Below, piece after piece: positions 10,636-23,281 of a stretch of 64,000 bases of DNA. Within the stretch, counting starts at the first letter, position 1. Every line of letters begins with the position of its first letter. Source of the DNA: Ipomoea triloba (lineage: Eukaryota > Streptophyta > Magnoliopsida > Solanales > Convolvulaceae). A program made the position numbers and the translations under genes. The notes below the pieces were generated by a model. The model did no database searches. It was not told the DNA's origin and saw nothing but the letters and a program-made list of their open reading frames with translations. Location of the stretch: positions 920,386-984,385 of the forward strand of contig NC_044924.1 of NCBI RefSeq assembly GCF_003576645.1. The letters run 5' to 3'.

Positions 10636-11566
10636 CTGTTAATCGGTGATACTAATTTTGACTTGTTAAAACGTTTGATCAAATTCTTTTAATTTGTTAT
10701 TTATTTCAAATACTCAAGCATATGCACCCCGGCGGGTTATTATTGAATGAGCTTCTCGTGAAGTTCCAGTTTTCATTTCTTTCTTATATATGCACAAGAA
10801 TTAAAATTTTGTAATTTTCGATTTTTTAAATATAATTTTATACATTTATTAGTTGTCATAATGAGAATTTTGACTCTTTTCTGTTTCTTCTTTCATAATG
10901 TTGTTTAGTGTATCAAAACTTTTGCAAAAAGGGAGAAATTTTTAAACGAAGTTGTAATTTGTAAAGAAAGAAAAATACGGAGTAATATATCAAACGGAAT
11001 AAGCTTAAACTAGTAGTAATTTGCACCTCAGGTTGAAGGGGTGAGTTCGAGTCTCAGTGAAAGCGCTGTTGTCTCTTTGTATTTCAGTTGGCTGAGAGAG
11101 TAGTTATGAACTGACTAAGAGAGTAGTTATGAACATATACTACTTGTAACAGAGTAAAGAGTAAGTACTAAAAAAAAAATAATCCTGGTTTACCATCTTA
11201 ATCAACGCGGTCCATTTGCGGAAATGATACGTCGGAGATGTGGACCCGGCGGCTTTCAGTCAATGCCTCCATTCGCCGTAGAACAATTCTAGTATTCTAC
11301 GATCCCCCCCACCATCTGAAAATTGTTCTGAAGACTGAACCGTGAAGCCATGGACCCCGTTGAGGCCGCGGCTTGCTGAATCAGCCAACGTTCAAAACTC
11401 GTTTTTCATTTAAAAAAAAAAAATTCTAATTCCAGATTTCAGATTCAGATTGTTCGACTCTAAACCCTAAAATTCTGTCAGGAGTTTTAGAACTAATCCC
11501 TCTGTCTTACTATCAAAATTCGTGCTAAGATGATTTAAGAGCGGATTTTTCAAAGGAAAAACAAAA
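10636..11566. other. CAP 3' flank and AGB1 promoter/5'UTR
   Basis: Up to about 10900 this is the 3' flank of the CAP gene. A SINE-like copy lies at about 11016-11170. The stretch 11200-11566 is less AT-rich and includes a poly(A) run at about 11411-11422; it is read as promoter and 5'UTR of the G-beta gene. Confidence 0.5.
11016..11170 (+). mobile_element. SINE-like dispersed repeat, copy A
   Basis: It contains the B-box-like GGGGTGAGTTCGAGTCTCAG followed by AGTGAAAGCG, TTGTCTCTTTGTATTTCAG and a GAGAGAGTAGTTATGAAC segment that is itself duplicated. The same string of motifs recurs at 18.1, 22.8, 26.4, 41.2 and 46.3 kb on both strands, which defines a family. No coding capacity. Confidence 0.65.
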
Positions 11567-14466
11567 ATGTCAGTAGCGGAGCTCAAAGAACGGCACATGG
11601 CAGCGACACAGACTGTAAATTCTCTTCGGGAACGATTGAAGGAGAAACGTCTTCTTCTTCTCGACACCGATGGTTATTTCTCTATTTTTCTTCTCTTTTT
11701 GTCAATGAACTTTGCTAAAAGTTGAGTTTCTTTTTCCTGGAAATGATTGATGGTTAGTATCTGATCGTATCCGTGTTGACTTGATGGCAGTTGCGACGTA
11801 TGCAAGGTCGCAAGGTAAGACTCCGATCAGCTTCGGCCCTACAGATCTGGTGTGCTGTAGAAACTTGCAAGGTCACACAGGCAAGGTATAATTCTTTCTC
11901 CACTCTATGGAATTTCACCAGCTACTAATGTTTGCAGTATAAATATTTTGGTACTTCGGTGTAAGCTTGTGGTTTAATTGATAGTAAATTATTAAAATTT
12001 TTAGCTGTGCTGTAAGCTGGGAAAGTTGTTGATTGAATATGCATATATGTTATCCAGATAGGTAGAAGCTTTTGCTCATTGCTCTGATCAGTCAGATGAG
12101 AGAGTTTGAATTTCTTGAATGTTTCTGAGTGCCATATTTAGCAACTCTGCAACCAAAGACCAATTGCTTTAGTAGCCTAGCTACAATGAATTACCCTGCA
12201 GGAAAGAGGGAAAAAAGCAAAGAACCCTAGTTGTAGGGTTTTCTTTTTCTTCTTTTAGCTAAAGATCTTCCTGTATTTTCAGAATGAGTAAAGATTAAAA
12301 TTGTCTAACAGCATAGAGGTTGCACAGATATGTTAGTTTTATTCTTCTTTTCCCCCCTCTCCTGCTTGATAAGTTGAACTTGTCTTAAAAATTTGCTTGA
12401 CCAAAATATGCATGCATATGCTTTATCACTATTTCACATTATAATTTACTTTTAATACGTGGTTGCTCCAATCTCTTAAATCTTTTGGCAGGTGTATTCA
12501 CTGGACTGGACTCCTGAAAAAAATCGCATTGTCAGTGCATCTCAAGATGGCAGGTTAATTGTTTGGAATGCTCTTACAAGCCAGAAAACTCATGCGATTA
12601 AGCTACCATGTGCTTGGGTCATGACCTGTGCCTTCTCTCCAACTGGGCAGTCTGTTGCTTGTGGAGGGCTTGATAGTGTTTGTTCTATTTTCAATTTGAA
12701 CCCCCCTCCAGATAGTGATGGAAATTCAACAGTATCAAGAACACTAAGTGGGCATAAGGGTTATGTATCCTCATGCCAGTATGTTCCTAATGAGGATGCT
12801 CACTTAATAACAAGTTCTGGTGATAAAACATGTGGTTTGTGGGATATAACTACTGGTCTGAGAACTTCTGTTTTTGGTGGTGAATATCAGTCTGGGCATA
12901 CTGCTGATGTGTCAAGGTGAGTTGGAGATGTACAAGTTTAGTATTCTTTACAAGTATCAAGATCCATTGAAGTTCATCATCTCAAAAGCCCTTCTTCTCG
13001 TTGTTTTTGCTTTAATCCAGCGTCTCAATTAGTGCATCAAATACAAATATGTTTGTCTCTGGTTCTTGTGACACAACTGCCTGTCTATGGGACACCCGCG
13101 TTGCTAGTCGAGCAGTTCGTACATTTCATGGTCATGAGGGAGATGTTAATGCTGTAAAATTTTTTCCTGACGGAAATCGGTTTGGAACTGGCTCTGATGA
13201 TGGAACTTGCAGATTATTTGATATTAGGACTGGGCACCAGCTACAAGTTTACTCTCAGCCCCATAGTGATAATGAAGTCCATCGTGTTACTTCCATTGCA
13301 TTCTCCATTTCTGGTCGTCTCCTCTTTGCTGGGTACACAAATGGTGATTGCTATGTATGGGATACTCTGTTGGCTAAGGTAATTGATACTCTTTCTGTTA
13401 AAAGTGCATTATTTTTAGAGTAACACATAAAATTTGGAAGGGATAAAATAAAACACGCATATTTGTTTTTTCAATTGAATTTCACATCATAGTTCACAGA
13501 TAATTAGTTACCTCTTATAGTAGTATTTCAAGCCTTTGGATAGAATTCCATTGTCCTAGAGATAGTAGATCAAACATTCAAATTTAAGGCCCTTAAAGTT
13601 CCATAGAGTTTATAAGAGTCTACTAGCTAATTTTCATATCCTTAATATTTATAAAGTGTACTAGCTAGAACAATTGGAGCACATTTAAAAATATTCAAGA
13701 TGCTGTCACTTATATCCTTAACTTTTAGGGACAATCAAATTAATAAAACATTGCTATGGACTTAACTAATAAATATAAGATGCTAAATATAATAAATAAT
13801 AAATAATAAAATGCCATTCACTGTAAAATAATTAGATTGTCACATGGCAGTTAAAATGCCCAAAATATTTCTAATATTGACTCCTAAAGCATGTGCATCT
13901 AACTTTATCTTGGTTATAATTGCCATTCACAAATTCTTACAGATGCAGAGTAATATTTTGGTCTATTCTACTTGATATTTGAACTGTAAAAAATCAAAAT
14001 GATTTGGTCTTTTATACAATGCCATGGTTGCGTTGTATATGCCCAAAAGCTCTGCGAGTGAAGTTCAGCATTTCACTGACTTCTTATAAGGATATGTAGC
14101 AATTATCATTCACAATATTTGATGAAAATGATCTGCTAGTCTTGACATACTGGTTTTACTTAACTACAGTGTGGATATGTTATGTTATTATTATTTTCTG
14201 CATTACAGATGGTCCTAAATCTTGGATCACTTCAAAACTCTCATGATGGTCGGATCAGTTGCTTGGGATTGTCCGGGGATGGAAGTGCCTTATGCACGGG
14301 GAGTTGGGACACAACCCTCAAGGTCTGCATTCTCTGTACAAAATTGAAGCCTCATTTATGTGCTCATATGTTAATAATACATAGTCTATTACTTGATTGC
14401 ATTATTAACCATCGTTTTCTGTATTGGCAGATTTGGGCTTTTGGAGGGTACAGGCAGGTGATCTGA
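11567..14466 (+). CDS. AGB1: Heterotrimeric G-protein beta subunit
   Basis: This encodes G-beta, which pairs with G-gamma at the plasma membrane and relays heterotrimeric G signalling in development, stomatal and defence responses. Six exons join in frame: 11567-11672, 11791-11885, 12492-12916, 13021-13378, 14209-14322 and 14431-14466. The product is 377 aa, the length remembered for Arabidopsis AGB1. The N-terminus ([20 protein letters not shown]) is the coiled coil that binds G-gamma. Seven WD40 blades follow, with [40 protein letters not shown] and DTTLKIWAFGG as blade ends. Plant-typical [20 protein letters not shown] is present. The conserved ending (A)FGGYRQVI is intact. No lesion was seen. 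The start ATG follows an A-rich context and aligns with the family start. Confidence 0.96.
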
Positions 14467-15464
14467 GTAGTGGATGGTTTCTTATTCTTCTCCTACGGCT
14501 TCCTTTAAATACGGGCAAGTGATGCATCTATCGGGCTACCTTTTGTAGATTTCTGTATCCTAGTGAAAGCGTTGCCTGAGGAATCATCCATCATTTACTT
14601 TATGTTTCTTGTTGTCCTGTGAACATGAAAGGAAAAAAAAAAAAAAAAAAAACCACTTTGCCCTTGGACATTTGATTTTCATAATAGAAAAAACTATGAA
14701 GGTTTTTTGTAAGGTTTGTGCTAGATTTGTTCTGCAATAATAATAGGTTATAGTGTTGTGCCCAAATTTGGAGTATTGAAGAAAGCCTTTCCCATGTAAA
14801 ACGTTTTATTTGAAGTTTGAAAACCAATATAATGAGAGAGGATTTGGCAGAAAGAGAGGGTTCATGTTTTTTTTTTTTTTTTTTTTTTTAATTTTATTTT
14901 ATTTTATTTTATTTTTAATTCATGTTTCCTACCTTCACCCAAAGAGGTGCCTATAATTCAACGAGAGAATTAGTCACTGTGTTTTGAAGGTTTGGGTACC
15001 AAAAAAAAATCAATTATTGAACTCTACTCTCTAGATAAATTAAAATTTATTAAGTTGAAATTATTTTATAAAATTGATTGATTAATTATTATACTTCATC
15101 ATAACAAATTATTATAAACGATCCAATATATTGAGACAAATGACAGATGCATTTACTAAAAAAATGAACAAATTCTAAACAAAAAAAAAAAGGGAATTGA
15201 ATGATTAAAAAAAATACAGATGCTAAATTTAACAAAAGAGAATTAAAAAAAAAAAAAAAAAAGAGTAAAAGTAAAGAGTATGAAAACATATTGACTGCTC
15301 CCGGAATAGTACTAGAAGTAGACTAGAAACATCGTTGCCAACTGTGTGTGTCCAAAGGTTGGCCAGGAAGGACTCTTCCTTGAATCGGCAATCAATCGCC
15401 TCTCTACAAAAAAGTTTTTGCCTTCTCCTTCCACCGTACAGATCGCCTCATCTCCGCCGTGAAG
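14467..15464. other. Intergenic, AGB1 3' flank to RABG3
   Basis: It holds the 3'UTR of AGB1, poly(A) and poly(T) runs, and a (TTTTA)n simple repeat at about 14890-14915. Further A runs occur near 15180 and 15245-15261. The part 15330-15464 is less AT-rich and is the likely 5'UTR of the Rab gene. No additional gene was seen. Confidence 0.55.
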
Positions 15465-17557
15465 ATGCCTTCTCGCAGAAGAACGCTTTTGAAGGTCATC
15501 ATCCTCGGCGATAGCGGGTAAGTCCTCATCCTCTACTACTTGCAAGCTTTTACTTTTCTTCCAAACTAACTCATCCTAGGGTTGTGCTCAACCTTGCCGT
15601 TTTTTAATCTCCTTGTGCGATTGAATCGTAATTCTTCAATTTTCAGTTATCGATTTTATGTTTGAGTGGTTCTGCTTTTATTTTCCTGAATATACTGTGC
15701 TTCAATTGGATCTGATTTAGAGTGTTTGATTTGCAGGGTTGGGAAGACTTCGTTGATGAATCAGTATCCACGTGTTTTGCTAATTTTAAGCTTTGTTTTT
15801 CCCCCAATTGGAATTTAGTGATGTTGGTATGCATGTGAAACACCATTTTTTGGTACTCTGATTGACTGTCCTGTTTGTAGTTAATTATGGCTTCACTCTT
15901 TTTGGGGTGTTTTCGATTAGTTTTGCTTCTTGTTGTGTGCCTTGAACAAATTTATAATAGATATGTAAACAAGAAGTTTAGCAATCAGTACAAAGCCACC
16001 ATTGGAGCTGATTTCTTGACCAAGGAAGTGCAGTTTGAAGATAGGCTATTCACCTTACAGGTTAGTGACAATTGTTTAGTTGCTCAATTCAATTACTGAG
16101 AACCAATGTGTTGATTTTTCATATAATTAACCTTTTGTCTTCCATTGTGAGAGTTGACCAGAGTCATTTAGTTTAAACTTTAAAGTCAACATTGTAATGA
16201 GATTCACATTGTTAGATAAGAAAATAGTCTTGTTGAGTGACATAAATTTAGATTTTGAACGTTGCATTAGTCATTAATTCAAAATAGTTCGTAATGAGCT
16301 TGTCAGTGTTAGATGGGAATTTAAAATCAAATGACTTGTGAAATTATATTTTAAGTTTCTCTTATGCTTGTTTACGAACTATGGAGTACTTCCTTGCATC
16401 CTGAAATTGTGTTTTCTTGTATTGTAGATCTGGGATACAGCTGGCCAGGAAAGATTTCAGAGTCTTGGTGTAGCCTTCTATCGGGGTGCAGATTGCTGTG
16501 TCCTTGTCTACGATGTAAATTCAATGAAGTCATTTGAGAACCTAAACAACTGGAGGGATGAGTTCCTTATTCAGGTAACAATTAGCGAGTGTTTACTTGC
16601 ATGTGGGCAGGCATTTTACTTCTTTGCTGCAAGACTTTTGTATTTTGACACCTGTCTGTGGTGACAAGAAATGCCAATGTTTATTATGGAGTAGTACTCA
16701 GTTTGAGCTAAAGGAGAATAAGTAATATTGTCTTTCATGTGAACTGCAGGCAAGCCCATCTGATCCAGAAAATTTTCCATTTGTGGTGATCGGCAACAAA
16801 ATTGATGTTGATGGGGGAAATAGTAGAGTGGTAAGTTGTCTAACTATTCCCTATTGATTGTTCTAATTCTCCGTGCCTCCCACTTCTTTGGTTGTGCAAC
16901 TGGGCTGGTAAAGCCATAATGGTTATAGCTTACCATCACTACTAGTTTCTTCAGTGAAGGAATATTTTCCTGTTCAGATGATAACATACTGCCTCACCAA
17001 TGCAGGTATCTGAGAAAAAGGCTCGCGCTTGGTGTGCCTCAAAAGGGAACATTCCATACTTTGAGACTTCTGCCAAGGAAGGCACCAACGTGGAAGAAGC
17101 TTTCCAATGCATCGCAAAGAATGCCCTGAAGAGCGGGGAAGAGGAAGAAATGTAAGTTAAACTGATAATGCTTTTGTTGAGACACATTCATTAACAGAAT
17201 CCATTAAAATATTTTAACAATATGGCAGAACTTGGAATTAAATAAGTAGTGATTTTCTTTTGTGGGTGAGTAAGAATGCTTTTCTGATTGAGCCTGTGGG
17301 CGCTACTGCTAGATGCTTTTCACTTGATTTCGTTTTTAATTAAACATTCTTGAAAGATTACAGCCGAACCTTTGTTTATGACACCACTAAATTTCTATCT
17401 CTATAGCTTACATTGTCTATTTCTTTATTTCAATCAACTTATACTGACACAATTATTCTGGTTATTTGGGTGGTAATTATTGTGATGAAGATACTTGCCG
17501 GACACCATAGATGTTGGCAGCAGCACTCAGCCTAGGGCATCTGGATGTGAGTGCTAA
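15465..17557 (+). CDS. RABG3: Rab7-like small GTPase, RABG3 class
   Basis: A late-endosome/tonoplast Rab GTPase acting in fusion of prevacuolar compartments with the vacuole. Seven exons join in frame: 15465-15517, 15737-15763, 15961-16060, 16428-16574, 16750-16830, 17006-17151 and 17491-17557, giving 206 aa, the usual RABG3 length. Visible motifs are G1 GDSGVGKT (residues 15-22), the effector region KATIGADF, G3 DTAGQE, the Rab-family segment [22 protein letters not shown]4 NKID, and G5 ETSAKEG. The C-terminus [19 protein letters not shown] ends in CxC, the dual geranylgeranylation signal. Exon 2 is only 27 nt, and its boundary splits a Gln codon (CA|A). No defects were seen. Confidence 0.96.
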
Positions 17558-18427
17558 GCAGTTGATTGTTTTGGTAATTGAGATCTCCATAGCTCCAAGA
17601 ACACTGTGGACAACTTCTAGCCCTGTGATTTTTTCCTCTTCTTCTTCTTCTTTTTTTTTTTTTTTTTTTTTTTTTGGTTTTCCCTTGATGAAGTATTGCT
17701 TGTTGTCAAGCTGCTCTTGTACATTAGCCTTTACATTCAGCAGATTGGTCCTGGAGTGCTTGTTGATGGTAGTCTTGGTACTTCTTGTCCTAATAACCTC
17801 TCTGGGCTGGAGAGTTCTCCATATTATTTATTGTTATAATTGCTGTTCAAAGATTGACATAATTTTTATTAATTCATCATTATCATTATAATTGCTGTTA
17901 TCTTGAGTGTTAATACTTGCACCTATCTATATACTCTCTCTAAGTATTTTCTTATACTTATAATTATATAATAAATACTTCTAAGATTAAAAACTCCTAT
18001 GAGATATAAAACAAAGAGAGTAACAATTTTTGTTGAGTACTGTTAACTCTTGTTACAGTGTATCTATCATACATACTTTCTCAACCTACTGAAACACTAC
18101 CTTTACACCGGAGTTCGAACCTGAGACCTCTCATTTAAAAAGTCATAACTATGGACTTTCTCAACCTACTGAAACACTACCTTTACACCGGAGTTCGAAC
18201 CTGAGACCTCTCATTTAAAAAGTCATAACTATACCGCTTAATATTTAATCGGTTCAAAAGACCGTAAGAATCACAATAGTAGTTGATAATGTGCCACAAA
18301 ATTCACTTCTCAAAGAATCAATTGAGCATTTGTCATCCAAAATTTTAAAGGAATGGTGTATACTATAGTCCAACTATGGTCACAACAATGAGATACTTCC
18401 CTCTCTCTATTAGAGAGCCAAAAATCT
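17558..18427. other. RABG3 3' flank, downstream of UTP23
   Basis: The start is 3'UTR of the Rab gene, with a (TTC)n/poly(T) run at about 17636-17676. A duplicated SINE-like fragment lies at 18075-18234. The two genes converge here, so 18250-18427 is expected to include the UTP23 3'UTR. Confidence 0.5.
18075..18234 (-). repeat. SINE-like fragment in 80-bp tandem duplication, copy B
   Basis: The unit beginning GACTTTCTCAACCTACTGAA and containing CACCGGAGTTCGAACCTGAG occurs twice, head to tail, with units at about 18075 and 18155. No difference between the units was noticed. On the minus strand the unit carries the B-box-like GGTTCGAACTCC and the following family motifs, so it is a copy of the same dispersed SINE-like family as at 11.0 kb. 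Confidence 0.75.
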
Positions 18428-20285
18428 CTATCCACTCCCCTCCCCTCCAATACTTTTACCCTTTCCCTTTCGACTCCTCTTCCTTCTTTTGCGTTTTGCA
18501 GTTCCATCATCACTTTTCTTGGTTTCCTGCAATTGTTGAAGAGGAGGAGATGAGGAGATTATGCTGCAATATATGAGTGGCATCTGAGCGGGATAATCCA
18601 CAGTTTTGAAAACTCAGATTTTACACATTTTCATGTGGTTAGAAAACTAAATGCACTATGTTTGTGATCATCATCAAAGGAAATGGGATATAACATGCAA
18701 AATATTGGAATTCCAGATTCACTTGAAGAAAATATTTACCTTTTCTGATTCAGCCGTAGGCTTTTTCTTCTTCTTCTTGACAGACAGTGGATTTGGGTTC
18801 TGCACAACACAATACATAGCATAGCCATACAGTGATTAAGGTAGCACATAGAAAAGTGAAGCACATGTCTATAATGCAAGTCCGAGGATTTATAAAGCCA
18901 AGAAATCCTTTTGCAACAAATAGCAGTTAATAAATCAAAACAATCAAAACGCCAAATTATTGACAAGAATTTGTAGTTGTAGTTCACAAGTCCTACCATG
19001 GCTTTCTTTCTTTTAAATTGAACTTTATCCTTAAAGTCGCTTGTATTCCTTTTCCTTTTCAGAGATGTCTTCATATTCTGGACCTCTAAGCCATGACCTT
19101 CATCTTCTTCACTTGCATTAGAAGTATCAACAGCTCCTTCATCAGACAATTTCCTCTTTCTCATAATGCTCAGCTCTTTATACTCTTTGTCGGTCATATG
19201 TGAACGTGCTTCTTCAGCTGCCTTGGCAAACTGCTGCTGTAAAGTAGAGGGTCGTTCGAGAAATAAAGCATTCCTAAGTGCATATATAACAGGAACTCCA
19301 GGTATCTGCCACCACATAAAAAGTAAGGTTAAAACCCAGGAAGCTATTTAAAACAAATTAACACTTGCCCGCCCATAAAAAAAAAACAATCTTTATACAT
19401 ATTTTATTGTCGCTATGAAGGCAAATCTAGAAAGATAGTTTTATTTAGTTTCTAAGAAAGATTTTGTAAAGAAGGCTATAGATATGATACTATCAAATTA
19501 GTACTAAATGGTTCAGCCTATATATTTCCGAATTTTCACCTGCAATTTTTTACTATAAACTATAGAGTAAGACTATAATAAAAATAACAAATCTAAAATA
19601 TTTAGAAACAAGACTATCGATAACAACAGAAATAAGAAGTTCAACAACCTGCTGAAGCATTTTCCGTAGATCAGCATCCTGTGTAGCAACAAAAAAGTGC
19701 TCGGGATTGTTTTCCCCAATAACTTCAGTTATGCAATCTATAGTATTTCTACGTTTCTCATGACCACATCTGTAACAAAGAAAGACCAGAGCTTTAGGTG
19801 CAGTAAATCGTATCTGTATTCAGCCAGTTTCAAACACTACAACTCCGTGCCTTCCATAATTCAAATATTCAATTACACTCGTTCACAATGCAGAACAACA
19901 CATTCGAATGAAAGGTTTACCTCGCAGTTAAAAGGCTCCGAGCTGCATCGAGTGACTCAGAATATGAGGCTCCAAGGACACTCTTCAACTCTTCAACAGC
20001 ACATCTGCAAAAACAAAATACTTAAACACAAAGCTAAAAGCTACTCACCAAAAGAAACAATTTTGAACATAGAACAAGGGAGAAAGGATCAGACCTAGTA
20101 GTGAAGAGTTTCACTGCAGCACCAAGAATATTGACAAGAGCACTATCAGCAGGTGTTATTTGATTGACAACCAAATGGTGCACAAAAGTACCATCACATA
20201 AAATCTTATAGGGCTCTCTAAAACCAAAACAAGCTGCATAAAACCTCACAGCTCTGCGATGGCGCTTCTGCTTTTTCACCCTCAT
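18428..20285 (-). CDS. UTP23: rRNA-processing protein UTP23 homolog
   Basis: UTP23 is a nucleolar component of the small-subunit processome needed for early 18S pre-rRNA cleavage and snR30/U17 snoRNA release. Six minus-strand exons join in frame: 20095-20285, 19921-20004, 19649-19769, 18997-19305, 18740-18799 and 18428-18526, giving 287 aa. The N-terminus MRVKKQKRHRRAVRFY is basic. A PIN-like domain follows (PYKILCDGTFVHHLVVNQI; FFVATQDADLRKMLQQIPGV; PVIYALRNALFLERPS). Cys/His residues (CAVEEL, ARCGHEKRR, DCITEV) fit the zinc-binding insertion of the UTP23/FCF1 group. The C-terminal third is a lysine/arginine-rich nucleolar tail (KRKRNTSDFKDKVQFKRKK, KKKKKP, KRKRRKRSRK). Each exon was accepted because phase and splice sites agree. 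The last exon is the least certain, since tails are poorly conserved. Confidence 0.9.
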
Positions 20286-21653
20286 CTTTCACACAAAAAC
20301 ACAATAATTTTAATATTCTACAAGCAAAGAGCATAGCCTAACAACAAACTATGCAACGATGGCTCAAACTATACAAATGTAAAAAAGCATAATAATTCCA
20401 GGATTGTCTAACAAATTATAAAGCTAATAAAAGAATCAATTTTCATAAAGTTTCAGTCAATGTGAGCGGCAAAGAACAGAAACAACGAGACAAATTGACG
20501 AAGCCTCCCGAGAAGATAGTTAGAAGAAAGAAAATACCTTAATTCGACGGCGAGGTTTTGGGGAGCAGCCGGTAGCATAAGAAGAAGAAAACGGCCCGAG
20601 GCAAGGAAAAGTTAAATTGGGCATAGAAGTAATTATAGTAGTTATGTCAGGCGCAGCCCAATTGATTAACAATTAAAGGACCATCTTTTGGGCTTGATCC
20701 AATTTATCCTTCAAAGCGACCTCTTCTCCTTGTTGAATTCCAACCCCAAGGGCCCTACTCGGCCCGATAAAGCATTTGAGATGATGTAAATTATGGTACT
20801 CAACTGAACACATAAAGAAGCATGGTACTGAACTGAACACACAAAGAATCATGGTAATGAATTGAATACACAAAAGCGGACTAGATCTCTGCGAGCATGT
20901 AAACTCAACTGAACACACAAAGGCGAACACAAAGGCAGGCTAGACCTTTGCTCACTGTGCACAAAATCTTCTCTCGCTCCCCCTCCCCCCTCTTCCACTT
21001 TGAGAGTCTCAATCTTGGTCTCTTCTCCCAAACTTTACCTATGTGACCAGTTGAGCTGTCTATTATTCGAAGTTACCTCTTGCATAGTAAACTGGTTCAA
21101 AAATTATGTGTGACATATTGTGTACTTACAACTTACAACTAATGTTTGATGCGTTTGTAGTTATCATATTATGTATCTACAGTTAACCTGCTATGCCTTT
21201 AATATATTTACAGACGCATAAATTGTTAACTGTAAGTATATAATAAATCAACTAGACACATAATTTGAAGATTATTTTGAACGAAAGTTCACAATGCAAG
21301 ATAAATCATGATACATAGTATAGTTTGTCTTTTACCGGTTAGAGCCAAAAGGTAAACTTCATCAATTACACATATTTAACGATTATGAATTTCCGCCTAA
21401 ATCAAATTTCTCGTTAAAATTTAAATTCTAGGTACCAACTAATCACATGGGAATCTATAATTTTGTTGGTTATAGGAACTTTGGAATATATTTATATTAT
21501 CATTTCAAATAGATGAATGGTTGATACAATATAATTGATAATTGATCAATCAAACCAAAGATGGGTTTAATCAATATACACCCACCCGACCCGTCCGCAC
21601 ATACGTACATACATAAATTTATATAGCTACGCCTACGATACAACTCATCAGCT
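20286..21653. other. UTP23 upstream region and intergenic
   Basis: About 20286-20600 is the likely 5'UTR/promoter of UTP23. About 20760-20930 holds a degenerate tandem array with three to four units of a motif like GTACTCAACTGAACACACAAAG. A related stretch (AATTCAGCTGAACACATAGA, then GCGCACAAAA) recurs in the 44-50 kb blocks near 45407, 47596 and 49210. The rest is AT-rich with nothing recognised. Confidence 0.5.
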
Positions 21654-22032
21654 CTACGGAGAAGCTTTGTCCACTGGGCTGTGGTAGATAATAGCAGGGT
21701 TAGTTTTCATCGTCTGAAAATTCGTCGCGAACCGGACTCCGGCAGGATCCGACCCGCCGCCGGCGCCACTTGGAAGCAGATCTCGCAGCGCTTTAGGCAT
21801 CGCCTGCTTCTCCATCACCCGATTCCAGTACTCTCCGGCCGGCTCCTTCCTCGCATTGCTCAAATATGCCATCTGATACATACATACATACATACATACA
21901 GGTAATTAGAACAGAATAATTAACGTTATTTTTCACAAATAATTTAAGGAAAAAACAAAAAATCGTTGAAATTAATGATAAACTTACAGAGAAAAGTGCG
22001 ACGAGAAGAAGAATGGCAGTAAAGCGTGTCAT
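21654..22032 (-). CDS. Small secreted organ-specific-protein-like polypeptide
   Basis: Two exons on the minus strand, 21988-22032 and 21654-21872, join to encode 87 aa. Exon 1 alone is most of a signal peptide (MTRFTAILLLVALFS). It continues across the intron as MAYLSNA, then the mature part starts RKEPAGEYWNRVMEKQAMP with KALRDLL after it. The pattern YW-x3-M-x3-MP-x5-LL is the N-terminal signature of plant organ-specific proteins (DUF2775 type) and, more loosely, of BURP-protein N-termini. The repeated C-terminal block of true organ-specific proteins is absent; instead it ends VRFATNFQTMKTNPAIIYHS plus eight residues. The intron ends in a (GTAT)n tract just before its CAG acceptor. A TATA box lies about 70 bp upstream of the ATG. 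Function unknown; secretion is inferred from the signal peptide. Confidence 0.75.
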
Positions 22033-22100
22033 TTTGACTCGTATGTTTCTTCTGTATTGTCTGGTGATGACTGATGAGGACCGTTTTGGCAGGGGAGGGT

Positions 22101-22108
22101 TATTTATA
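22101..22108 (-). promoter_or_regulatory. TATA box of the small secreted protein gene
   Basis: TATAAATA on the minus strand lies about 70 bp upstream of the ATG at 22030-22032. That places a start site about 30 bp downstream of the box and leaves a short 5'UTR, a normal plant arrangement. Confidence 0.6.
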
Positions 22109-23281
22109 GAAATATTTTATAAGGGAAATAAAATAAAATTTTTGTTTTATTTTATTAAAAAAAGAATTAACTTTTCTTTTTGTTGATTATTTTTGCAGCG
22201 CCCACAGATGATGAATTTAATTAATTTAATCTTTTATTTTTCCTACAAATTATTATGTTTATTTTATGTTCTATAAATGTACCAAATATTGACTATAACA
22301 AATATTCAAATCAATCGGTGACACACACATAAATAAGGGTGATATTAATGTTAGAAAACATTAATATTAATATTGCATTTTCTTCATCGATGTTATTATA
22401 TATATCCCGAGAGTAAATATACACCCTACCATGAGCCATAACTAACTATATATATAATAAAATTAAATATGTTCCCAGGCTTAGTGTAGTTAGTTCGTCA
22501 CATCAATAACTTAAAAGATTATGATGGGAGACAGAAGTGTGGAGAATCAAATTCCACTGAAAGCATGTATTGGAAAAGGTTTAAGGATGCTGGAATGTCT
22601 AGATTGGATTCCTTGTGTGCACATAAAAACTATGATTTGATTAGTGGGTTGATTGCGCGACTTGCGATTTACGTTCACAAAACCTCTAGGGGCGGATTTT
22701 TATGAGCTTAGGATTTGTGTGAGCTCTGATTCTTGTCAAGTGTATAGGATTTGACATAGAAAAAAAAAAGTTAAACGACCTTCTTAATTTTTTTTTTTTG
22801 AATACAACTAACTCTATTACATGAGCATACTTTCTCAACCTATTGAAACACAAAGAGTCAGTTCAGTTTCGTCTCTATTGAGGCTCAAACTCATGACCTC
22901 CCATATGAAAGAACCACTACACTACCATATGAGCAAAAGGTACTTGGCACGACCCTTAAAATATACGTCGGATGCACAAGACATGCCTACATATGAGTTG
23001 CTATATTTTTCCCTAACACAAACTACGAAAAAATAAATATTAGAACTAATTGTGATCCACTCCCCCCTTTCTTCTCTGCTCTTTCCCCCACCACACCAAA
23101 AGATTGCCAAAAATTCTCCAAAAAAATTCAAGAAAAAGTACTAATGGTGACGGCTTTAATTAGAGTATAAGCACTTTGAGAAATGTGTAGAATGTGGAGA
23201 CATAGTTTATGATTTATTTGTTTACCAAGCTAAGACTTTAGGATAAAGGTATTGGATATGGTGGTGATCCAATCGTTTTTT
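22109..23281. other. Intergenic, AT-rich
   Basis: No gene was recognised. It contains a minus-strand SINE-like copy (about 22806-22945) and a poly(T) run near 22789-22800. The segment 22480-22760 is less AT-rich but has no convincing frame. Confidence 0.5.
22806..22945 (-). mobile_element. SINE-like dispersed repeat, copy C
   Basis: The plus strand reads CTTTCTCAACCTATTGAAAC, CACAAAGAGTCAG, GAGGCTCAAACTCATGACCT and CACTACACTACCATATGAGC. These are the reverse complements of the motifs in copies A and E, including the degenerate B-box. It is adjacent to a T run, consistent with the A-rich tail of a minus-strand insertion. Confidence 0.65.
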
